From: Macrobrachium rosenbergii
Lineage: Eukaryota > Arthropoda > Malacostraca > Decapoda > Palaemonidae
Length of the DNA stretch: 64,000 nucleotides
Assembly: GCF_040412425.1 (NCBI RefSeq)
Contig: NC_089767.1
Location: forward strand, 40,664,009-40,728,008
Direction: 5' to 3'
Positions 37,201-47,400 of the stretch are shown here, piece after piece. Both the position numbers and the translations under genes were made by a program. Position 1 is the stretch's first letter. Each line of letters opens with the position of its first letter. The notes under the pieces are model-generated. The model searched no databases, was not told where the DNA came from, and was given only the letters and a program-made list of their open reading frames with translations.

Positions 37201-39315
37201 GCAGAATTGCAGTTCATGGTAAAATCATGAATTTTGACATGAATGTTAGCTCTAGGTCACTTTGTAAGGAAAAAAGTGCTACCCATGAAAAATATTCCAG
37301 TATGGCTGCCATTATTTTTTCAAGATAGTCACCATTGCATAGTAAAACAATTGCAAACAATAAGTGTTTTTACATTTTGGTGGTAATTCAGTCATTTGTT
37401 TGTCTTATCACAAAGAAAGTCAAAAAGGGGTCTCGCATACCACTGTTGAGAAGCTAAAAACCAAGTTTCAAGGGATTGCTTAAAATTTCTGGGGTTGTTA
37501 TAAATGCATATTTAAATATTGCTCCTGAGGACGACTGATGTTGCTTTAAAATGGTATGGGGGAGGGGTGGCAAGAAATTATATCTTTTTGCCTACAAAAT
37601 GCCCCCAGTGGCTTCTGAACCACAAAGCCTCTTACAGTCAGATTCCAAACCCACTCTTCCCACAGCACGAGTGACCCCACAGATACTGGTGGTGTGAAAG
37701 GCAGGATTTTGCTGCGTGAAAGCTAGAGGCAGATAAAATTCATTAGTTAGGCAAAGGCAAACTGATAAATCCAGGCAGATTAATTATGGCCAGTCATATG
37801 ATGCTCGCTACTTGGGCATGCAAGTGATAGACACTGCCGTGCAGCTCAGCATGTGGTTCAGTGCCGGCTCAAATCAGGTTTGGTGCCCCAAATACTTAGA
37901 AAGTGTTGATAAACTTACAACTTCATCGACGGGGTTGAAGTCAGTGATGGCTGTATTCACAGTAGTGTTGAATTTCTGTGTTTTGACGGAGAGACCGTGG
38001 TATCTGAAGGTGTCTTCGATATGTTTTCGCGCCCTCTGGTGGTTCTCAGAGTAATCTCTGCTGGGGTATCGGTGTTTGGTGAAATGCTTCAGCTGACTCC
38101 CAATGTCTACGTCATAAATAGCTGTCGCTGCGCATAAGCAGGCTCCTGTTGTAGACAGAAAAAAACACAGTATACATTCTGAATATCACAACAATAGATG
38201 TGTATAGTGTGAGAATCACCATATGGTTGGGACAGACCTTCTGTATGGGATATTTTCTTGATATAGTGTGCAACTGTAACTGTTAGCAACTGACAACAGA
38301 AACACGAATGCATGTACAAACACCTAGAAACAGAAATGACATCATACGTAAAGATATTAGTCAAATGTTTTATTTTAATAAGCCCTCTTTCCTAGCTTGT
38401 CTCAACACAAGTTTAGAAAGCAAGAACTGAAACGTAAAAATGAACTTGAACAAATATTTTTTTGGAGACAAAGATTCACGGAAGGGACGTAAATGTGATT
38501 TTACAGATGGAATTAAGAATAAAAGATAAAATGGAGAAATGCTATGTTGATAGAAAGCATATTTGGATCAAAAGATTGAAAATTTTAGGAGTTTTACACG
38601 TGGGAAGGGCAGTTAAAAGGCTGAAGAAAGAATGGTATCATTAGTAGGTTTACTATGAGGGAGAGGTAGCTGCTCTGTAAGCAGCGATAATGTAATTATG
38701 TAACTGTGTAGTGACAAGTGTGTGAGTGTAAGGCAAATCTAGATAAGGGAAGCTTAGACTATATTAAGTTGCTTTCTTGTGCAATGTTCAGTAGGTTTTG
38801 ATCAGGAATATGGGGACAATAACAGAGGGACTGGATAAGGAACAACAGGGTGAATTTAGGCAGGGAGGAGGTTTCTTAATCTAATGTACTTGGCATGAAG
38901 CTGGTCCTAAAACTGAACCGATTAATTAACATCTTAAGAGAAATTATAATGCATATTAAGAGGCCAAGGACATCTTAAAAGAATCGCTCAAGTTCAAGGC
39001 TACGCATGGTTGACCTTTCCGAATATCAGGCCAAAGTTGGCTGCATTTCAGCCCTTCAAATATCAACCGTTTTTGTCGATATTCTCTTGAAATTATATTA
39101 TCAAATTACTGTTCTGCCGCATAGATACCGAATAGAGAAGCACTCTGTATGTTTTCAACTGCCTGTAAGAAGGGAACAGCCAGAGAAGGAGATAAGAATG
39201 AGAAGGAAATGGTTAGGGGTTTAGGCTACGAAAGCCTGGCCACGAAACTGCCGGCTTTCGTGGCCCCCCCACCCCTAGACCTACCTGCTAAAAGTATCAG
39301 AGATGTCCTGATCAT
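30970..39315 (-). CDS. Secreted, probably GPI-anchored M28-like pseudopeptidase (paralogue B), eight exons
   Basis: Exons in order: 39315-39285, 38145-37919, 37087-36842, 34053-33892, 33655-33530, 33010-32845, 32533-32396 and 31052-30970. The total is 1179 nt, or 392 aa. Every junction has the same phase as in the plus-strand paralogue, and exons 5 and 6 are identical in length (126 and 166 nt). Exon 1 plus the start of exon 2 encode a signal peptide (MIRTSLILLAGACLCAATA). In the peptidase-like core LADYDT replaces the usual A-H-x-D block (Asp112), MMNNGAG the D-D-N block (Asn124), LDLNT the E-E block (Asn163-Thr164), VIDS is kept (Asp202), and LTRQET stands where the final Asp-His would be (Arg293). 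Thus only one of the six classical metal or catalytic positions is clearly intact, and the protein should be inactive as a peptidase. A CxxxC motif (CTDLC) matches the paralogue. The tail from Gly366 (small residues, then PGLIMSLASILLIRNVL) fits a GPI signal. Intron 3 holds a TIR element. Expression may be driven by the GATA-site cluster upstream. Confidence 0.85.
31405..31508. repeat. 36-bp tandem repeat, three copies
   Basis: Three copies of a 36-bp unit share gcatatacaagc (starts at 31416, 31452 and 31488). The period is a multiple of three, so it produces a repetitive but probably untranslated minus-strand frame. It lies in the last intron of the minus-strand M28-like gene. Confidence 0.9.
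32024..32408 (-). repeat. 28-bp minisatellite, about 14 copies, each carrying a splice-donor-like site
   Basis: The array has about 14 copies of a 28-bp unit. On the minus strand each unit contains ataacaggtaactca or a close variant. About nine units keep CAG|GTA and about twelve keep a GT at the donor position. The first unit in the transcript direction overlaps the end of exon 7 of the minus-strand M28-like gene, and its ACAG|gtaatt (32396/32395) is the donor that keeps the frame. So the array multiplies the authentic donor. Confidence 0.9.
34693..35219. mobile_element. TIR element (MITE-like), about 527 bp
   Basis: The left end begins tccatttcagggactgcaag and continues for over 100 bp. 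The right end (about 35100-35219) is its reverse complement with some divergence, including segments for tttttctcaaatatctttc and the block near taatatag. The long terminal inverted repeats flank a C/T-rich core on the minus strand with no transposase. It lies in intron 3 of the minus-strand M28-like gene. A target-site duplication was not identified. Confidence 0.75.
35220..36840. other. Intron 3 remainder of the minus-strand M28-like gene
   Basis: No exon, RNA gene or clear repeat is seen between the TIR element and exon 3. The short frames present on both strands lack splice context. Confidence 0.5.
38146..39284. other. Intron 1 of the minus-strand M28-like gene
   Basis: This is a 1.14-kb intron. 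It contains a perfect palindromic stem at about 39239-39262 (ccacgaaa ... tttcgtgg) very close to the donor of exon 1. No other feature was found. Confidence 0.7.
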
Positions 39316-39490
39316 TGTTGCTCTTCGGTAACTCCCTTCGGGTGCTTTTGTCAAGATCCTGTTTCTTGTTCCCCCGGAGTAAGAAAACCACTAAAAATTA
39401 AAAAAAATAATACAAAAAATCTACTCTCTTTACCCGTGCTGTCTTTCCACAGCAACGGTTCACGGAGTAGTGGTACTAGTATCAGCTCAC

Positions 39491-39600
39491 AGATAAGTTA
39501 TCCGGAGTCTCTCCGTTGGCCCCAATCCGGCCATTACATTCACCCCGAGCTTATCAGATAATGGGGTACTATCTATAGTAAGGCTTCCCTTTCCTTATCT
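39491..39600 (-). promoter_or_regulatory. GATA-site cluster upstream of the minus-strand M28-like gene
   Basis: WGATAR-type sites lie at 39491-39497 (AGATAAG, followed at once by the reverse site TTATCC), 39550-39561 (CTTATC then AGATAA, back to back) and 39594-39600 (CTTATCT). That is four or five sites within 110 bp, about 175-285 bp upstream of the start codon. GATA factors are known drivers of gut-specific genes in arthropods. A TATA-like TTATATAAAG lies at about 39659-39668, but its role is unclear. Promoter function is inferred from position and motif density. Confidence 0.45.
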
Positions 39601-40237
39601 CTTTCGAACGACCCCAGAAAGAAAGAGCATATACGATATTATTTTAAGAAATACTTGTTATATAAAGGGCATATCAGTACCAGCATTATTTCCACAACTC
39701 TCATCACGGTCGACTCAGTTCCTTGTGCACAGAGGTCAAGATGATGTGGCCTGCTGAATGTACGACAATTTTATTTTTATTTTAGTATCGAAAATGCTTG
39801 TTCGATTTTTGCTTACGTTTATCTGTTATGTAATTCTTTCATTCATTCTTATATTTTTTTAGTTGTTTTACGTTTTGCGCAAGTAGAGAGAAGGCCAGTG
39901 CCCTGTCCGTGAGATAAGGCGCTGGTTTCCTGAGGGCGAGGGAATGACATCAACCTTGTGGCATTTTTCTTCACCCAAAAGATATTTAGAACAGGAATTG
40001 AATTTCAGATGTTTCAGTGTACATTTTATCGTATATTGTAGCGCTCTTTTTTTATCTTACCGTTATAGACCTACAAATTCATATATAAAAAATATATGAA
40101 TTTGTAGAGTACCTCTTTGAAGCAAAACAAATTCTTTTGGCAAAATGTCTGACCTTCGGTTGCTTTATTGGTGCTTATAGGGTAAACAGATAGTGCTGTG
40201 TTATCAGCGCCGAATGAGTTGCAAGATAAGGACACGT

Positions 40238-40410
40238 TGGTGGATTTAATGGTTGGTTCCTTCTTGCATCACTGTGCAATATAGAGATGCGTAGGTGGAT
40301 TTAATAGTTGGTTCCTTCTTGCATCACTGTACAATATAAGGATACGAGCACGTTAAAACGAAGAAGAAGAAGGTGGAGTTAATGGTTGTTTTCTCCTCGC
40401 ATCACTGTTC
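40238..40410. repeat. Direct repeat, about 55-bp unit, two to three copies
   Basis: Two close copies share ggttccttcttgcatcactg, and a more diverged third copy is near 40371-40410. No gene is seen between 39.7 and 41.1 kb apart from this and a hydrophobic open frame at 40801-41130, which has no other support. Confidence 0.8.
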
Positions 40411-41128
40411 ATGGCGTGCGTCCAATGTAGTAGGATCGAATGATTATCGTTCTCCCAAATCAACTATCGGTTATCGTTCCCCTTAGGTCAAACCACTACA
40501 CCCAGTGTGTCCATGACAAGATGAAATCCAGACGAGTAACAGAGCGTCGCCACTGTTAGCTTCTCCCGGGGCGATTTTGAATCTGCTCTCCTTTAAACGT
40601 GTCTTAAAGTGCAAACGGTTTATAGATAATCTCTTTACATATTATAAGATAATCTCTAACTAAGACTAAGGATCAAAGGACATTTAGTTGCGGAAAAGTA
40701 AGCTTTATATGCCTGCACTGAAGTTAACGATCCTTATTTTTATAGACAAAGTTTTCATTGTCAGAGGATTTCTAACTCGCCCAGATATTTAACTACAGAC
40801 ATGAACAGTAGGTTTTCCGGTATTTTGTACTACATTTTCATTATTATTTTTAATATTCGTGTTTTTTCTCGGTATCTGTCTGCTCAGTTGATTTTATTTG
40901 ACGATTTGTGTTTAGTATGTAATCTCTTCTTAGTCATTGCTCGTGTTGGCTTTGATTTGCAGTTAACTTTCGTTTTCATGTTCCCTTTTGTATACTATCG
41001 TCCTATATTTTTACTTTACAGTATTATGAACTTAAAAGCGTTGTCAGTTATAGCTGTTTTAATACTTTTAGGTCAAGTCAATCAGTATAGTTTTCTTACT
41101 TTTTTGTATTGTATTTCATTATATAGAT

Positions 41129-41178
41129 AAGTGACCCTGATGATCGGAAGTCATGTATTCCCGAAAGCTCGGTTTTTT
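41129..41178 (+). ncRNA. Hammerhead-ribozyme-like motif next to (TA)n, possible Penelope-like retroelement remnant
   Basis: The sequence has the core box CTGATGA (41137-41143), a stem-loop segment, and GAAA followed by GCTC (41163-41170). In short-stem-III hammerheads of Penelope-like elements this part is typically GAAACGTC. The change to GAAAGCTC keeps the short helix and a CUC cleavage triplet. Flanks GTGACC (before the box) and GGTTTT (after the cleavage site) can pair as stem I. The base of stem II does not pair canonically, so this may be a decayed copy. A (TA)n array starts about 78 bases downstream. Confidence 0.4.
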
Positions 41179-41254
41179 ATCAGTTATGATTTCAGAAGCA
41201 ATAATGGTTACAGTGTTACCACGTCTTCTGACTATCTTGTTCCTCCTATATACA

Positions 41255-41255
<1 letters not shown>

Positions 41256-41338
<83 letters not shown>
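41256..41338. repeat. (TA)n microsatellite
   Basis: This is a TA array of about 82 bp. Confidence 0.97.
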
Positions 41339-41340
<2 letters not shown>

Positions 41341-42199
41341 ATCATACCCCAGTTAAAGATCTTTAAATGACTTATTCTTTCTAAACATACCCACACACTG
41401 CATCATTCACTTCTTACGTGTATACTCTTTCTCTTATTAAATATCAAGATCCTGCCATTCCCTCAACTCTTACATTGGAATTGAATTAGAGAAGTCAGGC
41501 CAAAGGCCAATCGTTGGGACCTATGAGGTCATTCAGTGCTGAAAGTGAAATTGACAGAATAGAAGGTTTGAAAGGTGTAGCAGGAAAAAAACCTTGCGGC
41601 TGCACCATGAAAGTTGTTCGAGAGGGTGGAAAGTCAGACGGAGGAAAGAGAATATGAACGAAGGTACAGTAAAAGGAATGAAAGGGGTTGCAGTTAGGGG
41701 TCGAAGGGAAGTTGCAAAGAACCTCAAGTAATGCCTATCCCCTTAAGAAGCTCAAATCCTTCATACCATTTCTTCTAGCTATTGTAGAGCTTCCCCTCAT
41801 GCCTACCAATACTTCCACCATTCTCCTTTCTTTCCATGTCCAAACCATTTCAAAACAGATCCAGCCTTACATCTATTCTGTCATTTTCACATGCTGTTCG
41901 GATATCCACGACGCGACACAAAATTTTCGCCTCGCTCAACCACGTCACCTGCTCAGGTACCGAGATATGCCGTAGAACCTTGCCCCTCATTTTCCCAAGA
42001 GCAATCGGAACCGTATTTAATGCCTCGTGAGGTTCGGCAAGACAAGGTCAATTGTGACCGGAGAAGGGGACGAATGCAGGTAAAAGGTAAAAATGCCCCA
42101 GCCAATTTACTTAGAAGCAAACACACAAGCCCAGTGACATTAGTCTATATAAGTAGGTTACTGATGGATAAAAACAGCAGTTTGGAAATATACATATAT

Positions 42200-44420
42200 T
42201 TTACAGCAGTGGAAAAATAATTTTACAGAATATATTCTCTTATTTGCATATTCATGCAAAGACTGTACATGTACTTCTAAGTATGGAGTACAAAACTATA
42301 TTAAAAACATCCTTTAAGGGTTTTGTATTTTGTCTTTACATAGACCCTGGTGTGTAAACAAATATATACATCAAAACGTATACAGCAAGTTTTAATTTAT
42401 CTTGTCTGTAACGTTTTGCAAGCAATATTTACATTATAAACATGCAGTCGTACTGCCACAGTAGTGAACTTTTTTTCACGACGTGAATGTGACCTGGAAT
42501 TCAACAGCACTCTGAGTAGGGTATATGACCATCCATGCATTTCTCCATCTAATCATTTGTGGCTTACAAACAAAAAAATGAAAGAACACTGATGAGGATT
42601 GTGCAGAAAGATACTGAATGAAAACCTCATTCTGTTATGCACTGTAGCTTATATTTATACTCATACTATTTCACGGATAAAAGTTATGAAAAGTCTAGAT
42701 ATAAGATCAGCAAAAGAAATAATCACAATTAATTTGATATCCGAGTGCATTTTAAGAAAGCTTTTATATTTTACATTTGAAATTGCGTTAATATTTTCAA
42801 TGTCCTAAAAGTGCATCAGATAAGAAAAGTGTGCAAGACACTGGACACATACAAAATCAGCACAATAATTAAGATTTTGATAACGTGAATTCCAATCTAG
42901 CCACATAAATGCTTCACCAATGTATTTCACTTTAAACTGGCAAAATCTCCAAGACTGTCAGTTTATGAATGGAATCCACAAACACTAACGATAAAAACTG
43001 GCTATACCGTAACACTGATATTCACAAAACACAAGATATTTACAGAAACTATACCAGACATGAGTAAGAAAGCAGAAATAAGGAACCACAGGTTATGACA
43101 GATCAGTAAAAAGAGCATATAACCAAGGACATATCATTGTATCTGAATAAGTGAAACAAAATCATTACCCTTTTAAGTGTACCACGGAAAGGAACTGTAC
43201 CACTTACAGCAAGTCAAGTCTTCAATAGTGCACTGTACACAGTACCAAGCTCTTTGTAGCACCTCTTCAGCCCAAGTTGCATTGCTGTTCGCCTTTTACT
43301 TTCCATGCCGCCTTGTGGCCTTTCATCTTTTCCAAATTTCACCTCTCACACAAAATGCAAAATGCAAACCTTCAGGAAAGTGTTGCAAGTTCAGAAATGG
43401 TACCCTGTCTTGTTGAAGTACTTTATTTTTAATAAAGTGAGGAAAACAATGCAGCCGAGGCCAAAGGGCTGGTGAAAAGGACATTTTAGTGCTGCTTGCG
43501 TTGTACCATTTACAAACCACCGGAAAGAACATTAGTAGTATGTAACCAAAAAATAGGTAGGCCAGCTTCAACAAAATCACAAACATTAAAACATGCATAA
43601 GGTGGTATGTGAAGGATTTCAATTACCCCAATTATACATAACTCTCAAGAAAAATTCAATAAATAAATTATAAACTTTACACAGTAAGATGAAAAGGTTT
43701 TTGAAGATAAACATTCATTGCATGTACATGTACAGAAAAGGCTTCACTTTAAAAGTGTGGGAAAGACAGAGAAAATGTACATTTGATCACAAATGAAAAC
43801 AGCAGATCTACAATATGACACCACCATTCTTCAATCTAGTATAGAGAAAATCAACATGACAGTTTTAGGAAGGATGACAATTTTGTATATTTTCTCCTGA
43901 TGAGAAAATACACAAGAATTCTTCAAATGCAATGAGGTTATTCACCAGACATAATCTCAAGAGCAAAAAACTTCCATTGTCATACCATTGGCCTAGTTCT
44001 GACAGTTTTGTTTAAAAGCTCCAAATTTATACTGCACTTCTTTTAAGAATAAAGTAAAACATGGCACTGATAAAAATAGTTTTGTCTTCTTGTGCTGTGC
44101 ATTATAAATAAATTTTTTTCCAAGGATGATTGCTTATAATACACATATTTACAAAGCTGTTCCCAGTACTACACCATCATAAAATTACAAAACAGATTAA
44201 GGTGACCTTATCAACTCCTTTCTATCCTTCAAAAGCTAAAATGCCAAAAACCAACTGCAAGGAAAGAATAAAGCTTTTTCCAGTTAAAGGTACAAGATCA
44301 ACATAACTGCGCTTGCGTTTTCATTTCAAACACAGCTGTTCTGACGTACTCTCAACTAAACAGACAATTGTTGTAGCTCACGTATGAAGTTTAACTCGGC
44401 CAGCTTTCCAGAGCATAATG
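42200..44420 (-). other. Probable 3' UTR and downstream flank of the ETAA1-like gene
   Basis: The DNA is AT-rich without coding signal and follows the stop codon of the ETAA1-like gene on the minus strand. An AATAAA polyadenylation signal in that orientation is present at 43427-43422. Others may be used, so the transcript end is not fixed. Confidence 0.4.
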
Positions 44421-47400
44421 CTACCTTTTCACCACAGGGGGGTAACACTGTAGTTGACGACTCCTTTGTCGTTCTTCCCTCCTCCTCAGCGCCGCTTCCT
44501 TTTTCCTTGCAATCTCCTCCATTTTTTGTTTTTCATCCTTCCTACGCTGAGCTTCTTCCCTCTTCTTTGCAATCTCCTCTCCCTTCAACTTTTCTTCTCT
44601 AACGGAAACGGGCTCTACTTTTGGTCTCTCCGCCTCTGCCTTCTGTTTCTCTTCTCTAAAACATACGGCCACATCCTTTTTCTTTGCTTCAACCTGACGA
44701 TTCGCTTCACTCTTCGTTCTTTCTACTCCTGTAGTGTACTGAGCTGCTCCCACTTCTCTCAAGTGGTGAGCGTCTTCCCTCTTAGCCGTCTCTTCCATCT
44801 TCAACCTTTCTTCCCGTCTGCGTTGTGCCTCTTCCTTCTTCTTTGCGATTTCCTCCGATGTACACTTGTTTTGTTGTGACAGAGACAACTGGGATGACTG
44901 AGAGCTGGGTGCTGCTGAAGTTAATGGCTGACTCCCAAACTGTGCTGTTTAGAGAAAGAAAACCTTTATGCCACAAGTAAACCCCACTACAAGCAGATGT
45001 CAAATTGATGGTGCATCATTACACAATCTTCAGTGAAGGATGATAATGACTTATATAAGTTTCAAGGTGAATGACCTAAATTTATATAAGTTTCAAGGTG
45101 AATGACCTGTGCAAGTGTAATGCAAGCTGGCAGTGGATGCTACTCAGCACTGCTTTGTAATTCTATCATAACTACTATACTAAAAACCAAGTCTGTCAAT
45201 TCCACTATGATTTGGCCACACACTTTTTCTATATAACTTCTTTTTTTTAGACCTGAGCTAGATATGGGGACCAAATGTCCTGTTCCATTTGCCTTAGCAT
45301 GACAACATTCATAGCTCTCAATTTCAAGTACAGTTGTGCATTCACCACTGACCGTGACAACCTCGTTACCTTATATCCCAGTACTGTACAGTAATATGCA
45401 TCCTCTCTGACTGTGGTTTATGTATGGAACCTTCATGTTCAGTTTGTAGATTATCTGTCATACCTGAACTAAACAGCAATTTTTGAGTTTCACGTGTGAT
45501 CAAGTGGACATACAATATGTAACTTACTGGTATAGGAATTTCAAAATAGACTACTGTCTCAACATTCTTCTTCTAAATAAAATTCTGAACTTCATGTGTC
45601 CTATGTAATCGCTTTTAATTTTTGATACAACAACTCATTTATGCTATCATAAGAATTAGTTGAAAATAGGCAATGTTTTGTTTTTGCCTAAAACTATCAT
45701 TACCATAGCTTATACACTGTAGACAATAAAGAGGAAAAAAAATTACTCACATTCTACTTCATCAATAAGTGACAAAACATCGTCTTCAAAGAGATCATCA
45801 TCCGATATATCACCAGCATTTGACTTTCCTTTAAATTCTTGCTTAATAGAAGAATTGCACAGTGCTGATATGCTGTCCGTTTCCTGGTTGGATTCTAGAA
45901 AATATAAAATATATATTACAATCACAGTGCTGTATGGTACTAAAACGTCAATTACTTTACTGACATCTTTTCAATATAAGTAATACTCATTTCAAGACAC
46001 TGACAGACTACCTATTAACCTTTAGTATACTTGCAGCAATGTTTGCAGAAATTAGTCTGTAAAATGGGTGATTCACATGACAATGTGCTCATGCACACAA
46101 AATTCCACAGATTCAACTTTCTTTCCTCTCCATTCCACTCTTGTGTCTTTTAAACTAACATCTTTTCCTCAGACCCTTCATACAGCAGCTCCCATGGGCC
46201 TCCTTTTTTGCATGCCTTCTAGCTTCCTATATTACAGTGATAGACAGCCAAGGGCACAGGGGAGACCCTTGGTGAACTCCTACATTTACCTCAAATTCCT
46301 CTGATGAATTTGCCACTGTCTTCACTGAGGATATTGTTAAGGGAAATCATTCGTACTACATTTCCAACATCTTTTTAGTGCCATTGAGGGTCTCCTGTCT
46401 TCTTGAAAAAACAAAATCTGAGCCAGAAGGTTTTGACTTTGAGGATGAAAAGGAACTGCTGTCATAATACGTACAAGATGTTATCTGGACCACAAGTTAT
46501 CCTTGCATAACCTATGGATGACTTTAGATTAAATGATCTACCAACTGGTACCATTTTATTTGTATGATCCTTTCCTGCATCTCATGCATTACAACAATCT
46601 GTCAAGTGTCAAGATATAACATGGAATTTGGAGGCCCTTATTATATATATAAAAAAATTTTCCTCAATTGAAGTGGTATGAAATTGGCCACCATACATTC
46701 TAGTTAAATATCTCCTGTTTATGAGTATTTGAAGACTCAAGCACACCATGAGCTGCCAGACCCATGACTGTGCTAGTTGTTAACCCTTGTGAATAAATAG
46801 GTATAAGTGCAAAACTTAAAAATCTTAAAACAATAATAGCAATGTCTAATACTGAAAATGAAATTTAATGTAACATTACTACTTTAGAAGTGCCAGGTCA
46901 CATAATTTAATATAAAAATGACAAGCAAGAACTGTTCTCAGTAGAGTGTACGTCAAAAGGATTTGTAGAGATTATATTTACCCACGTAATCAAATTAACA
47001 AAAGCAGCTGTTTAAAATTGCTTACCTGAACGAGTCCTCAGCTTCAATGCCGACATTCCCATAATAGGAGACTTAGCTGGGCTTGTGGTCAGACTCTTCT
47101 TACCCGGCATAGAACATCCCTTTGATTGCACATTTCCTATGATGTTGCTCCTCGTACTGTTTACACAACTTGACCCCAACACTGAAGATGACTGAGGATT
47201 TCTATTTTGATCATTAATATCCTTCACACAACTATTACTACTCTTTCTTTTATCACTCCATCTACTAAATACTTTGCTCTTTTCAGCATTATTCACACTG
47301 CTATTATGCATATTTTTGGAGGTCGTTACCATCTCTTTTGCAAAATGTGTTTTTTTGTTGTGAACCCCAGGAGCCTGTGAATTTTTCCGCATACCAAGAA

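Noticed and set aside
40801..41130. 109-codon hydrophobic plus-strand frame
   Set aside because: T-rich DNA naturally gives Phe/Leu/Ile/Tyr-rich frames. No promoter, splice or domain evidence.
44384..44879. Phe/Leu-rich plus-strand frames
   Set aside because: Antisense shadow of the last exon of the ETAA1-like gene.
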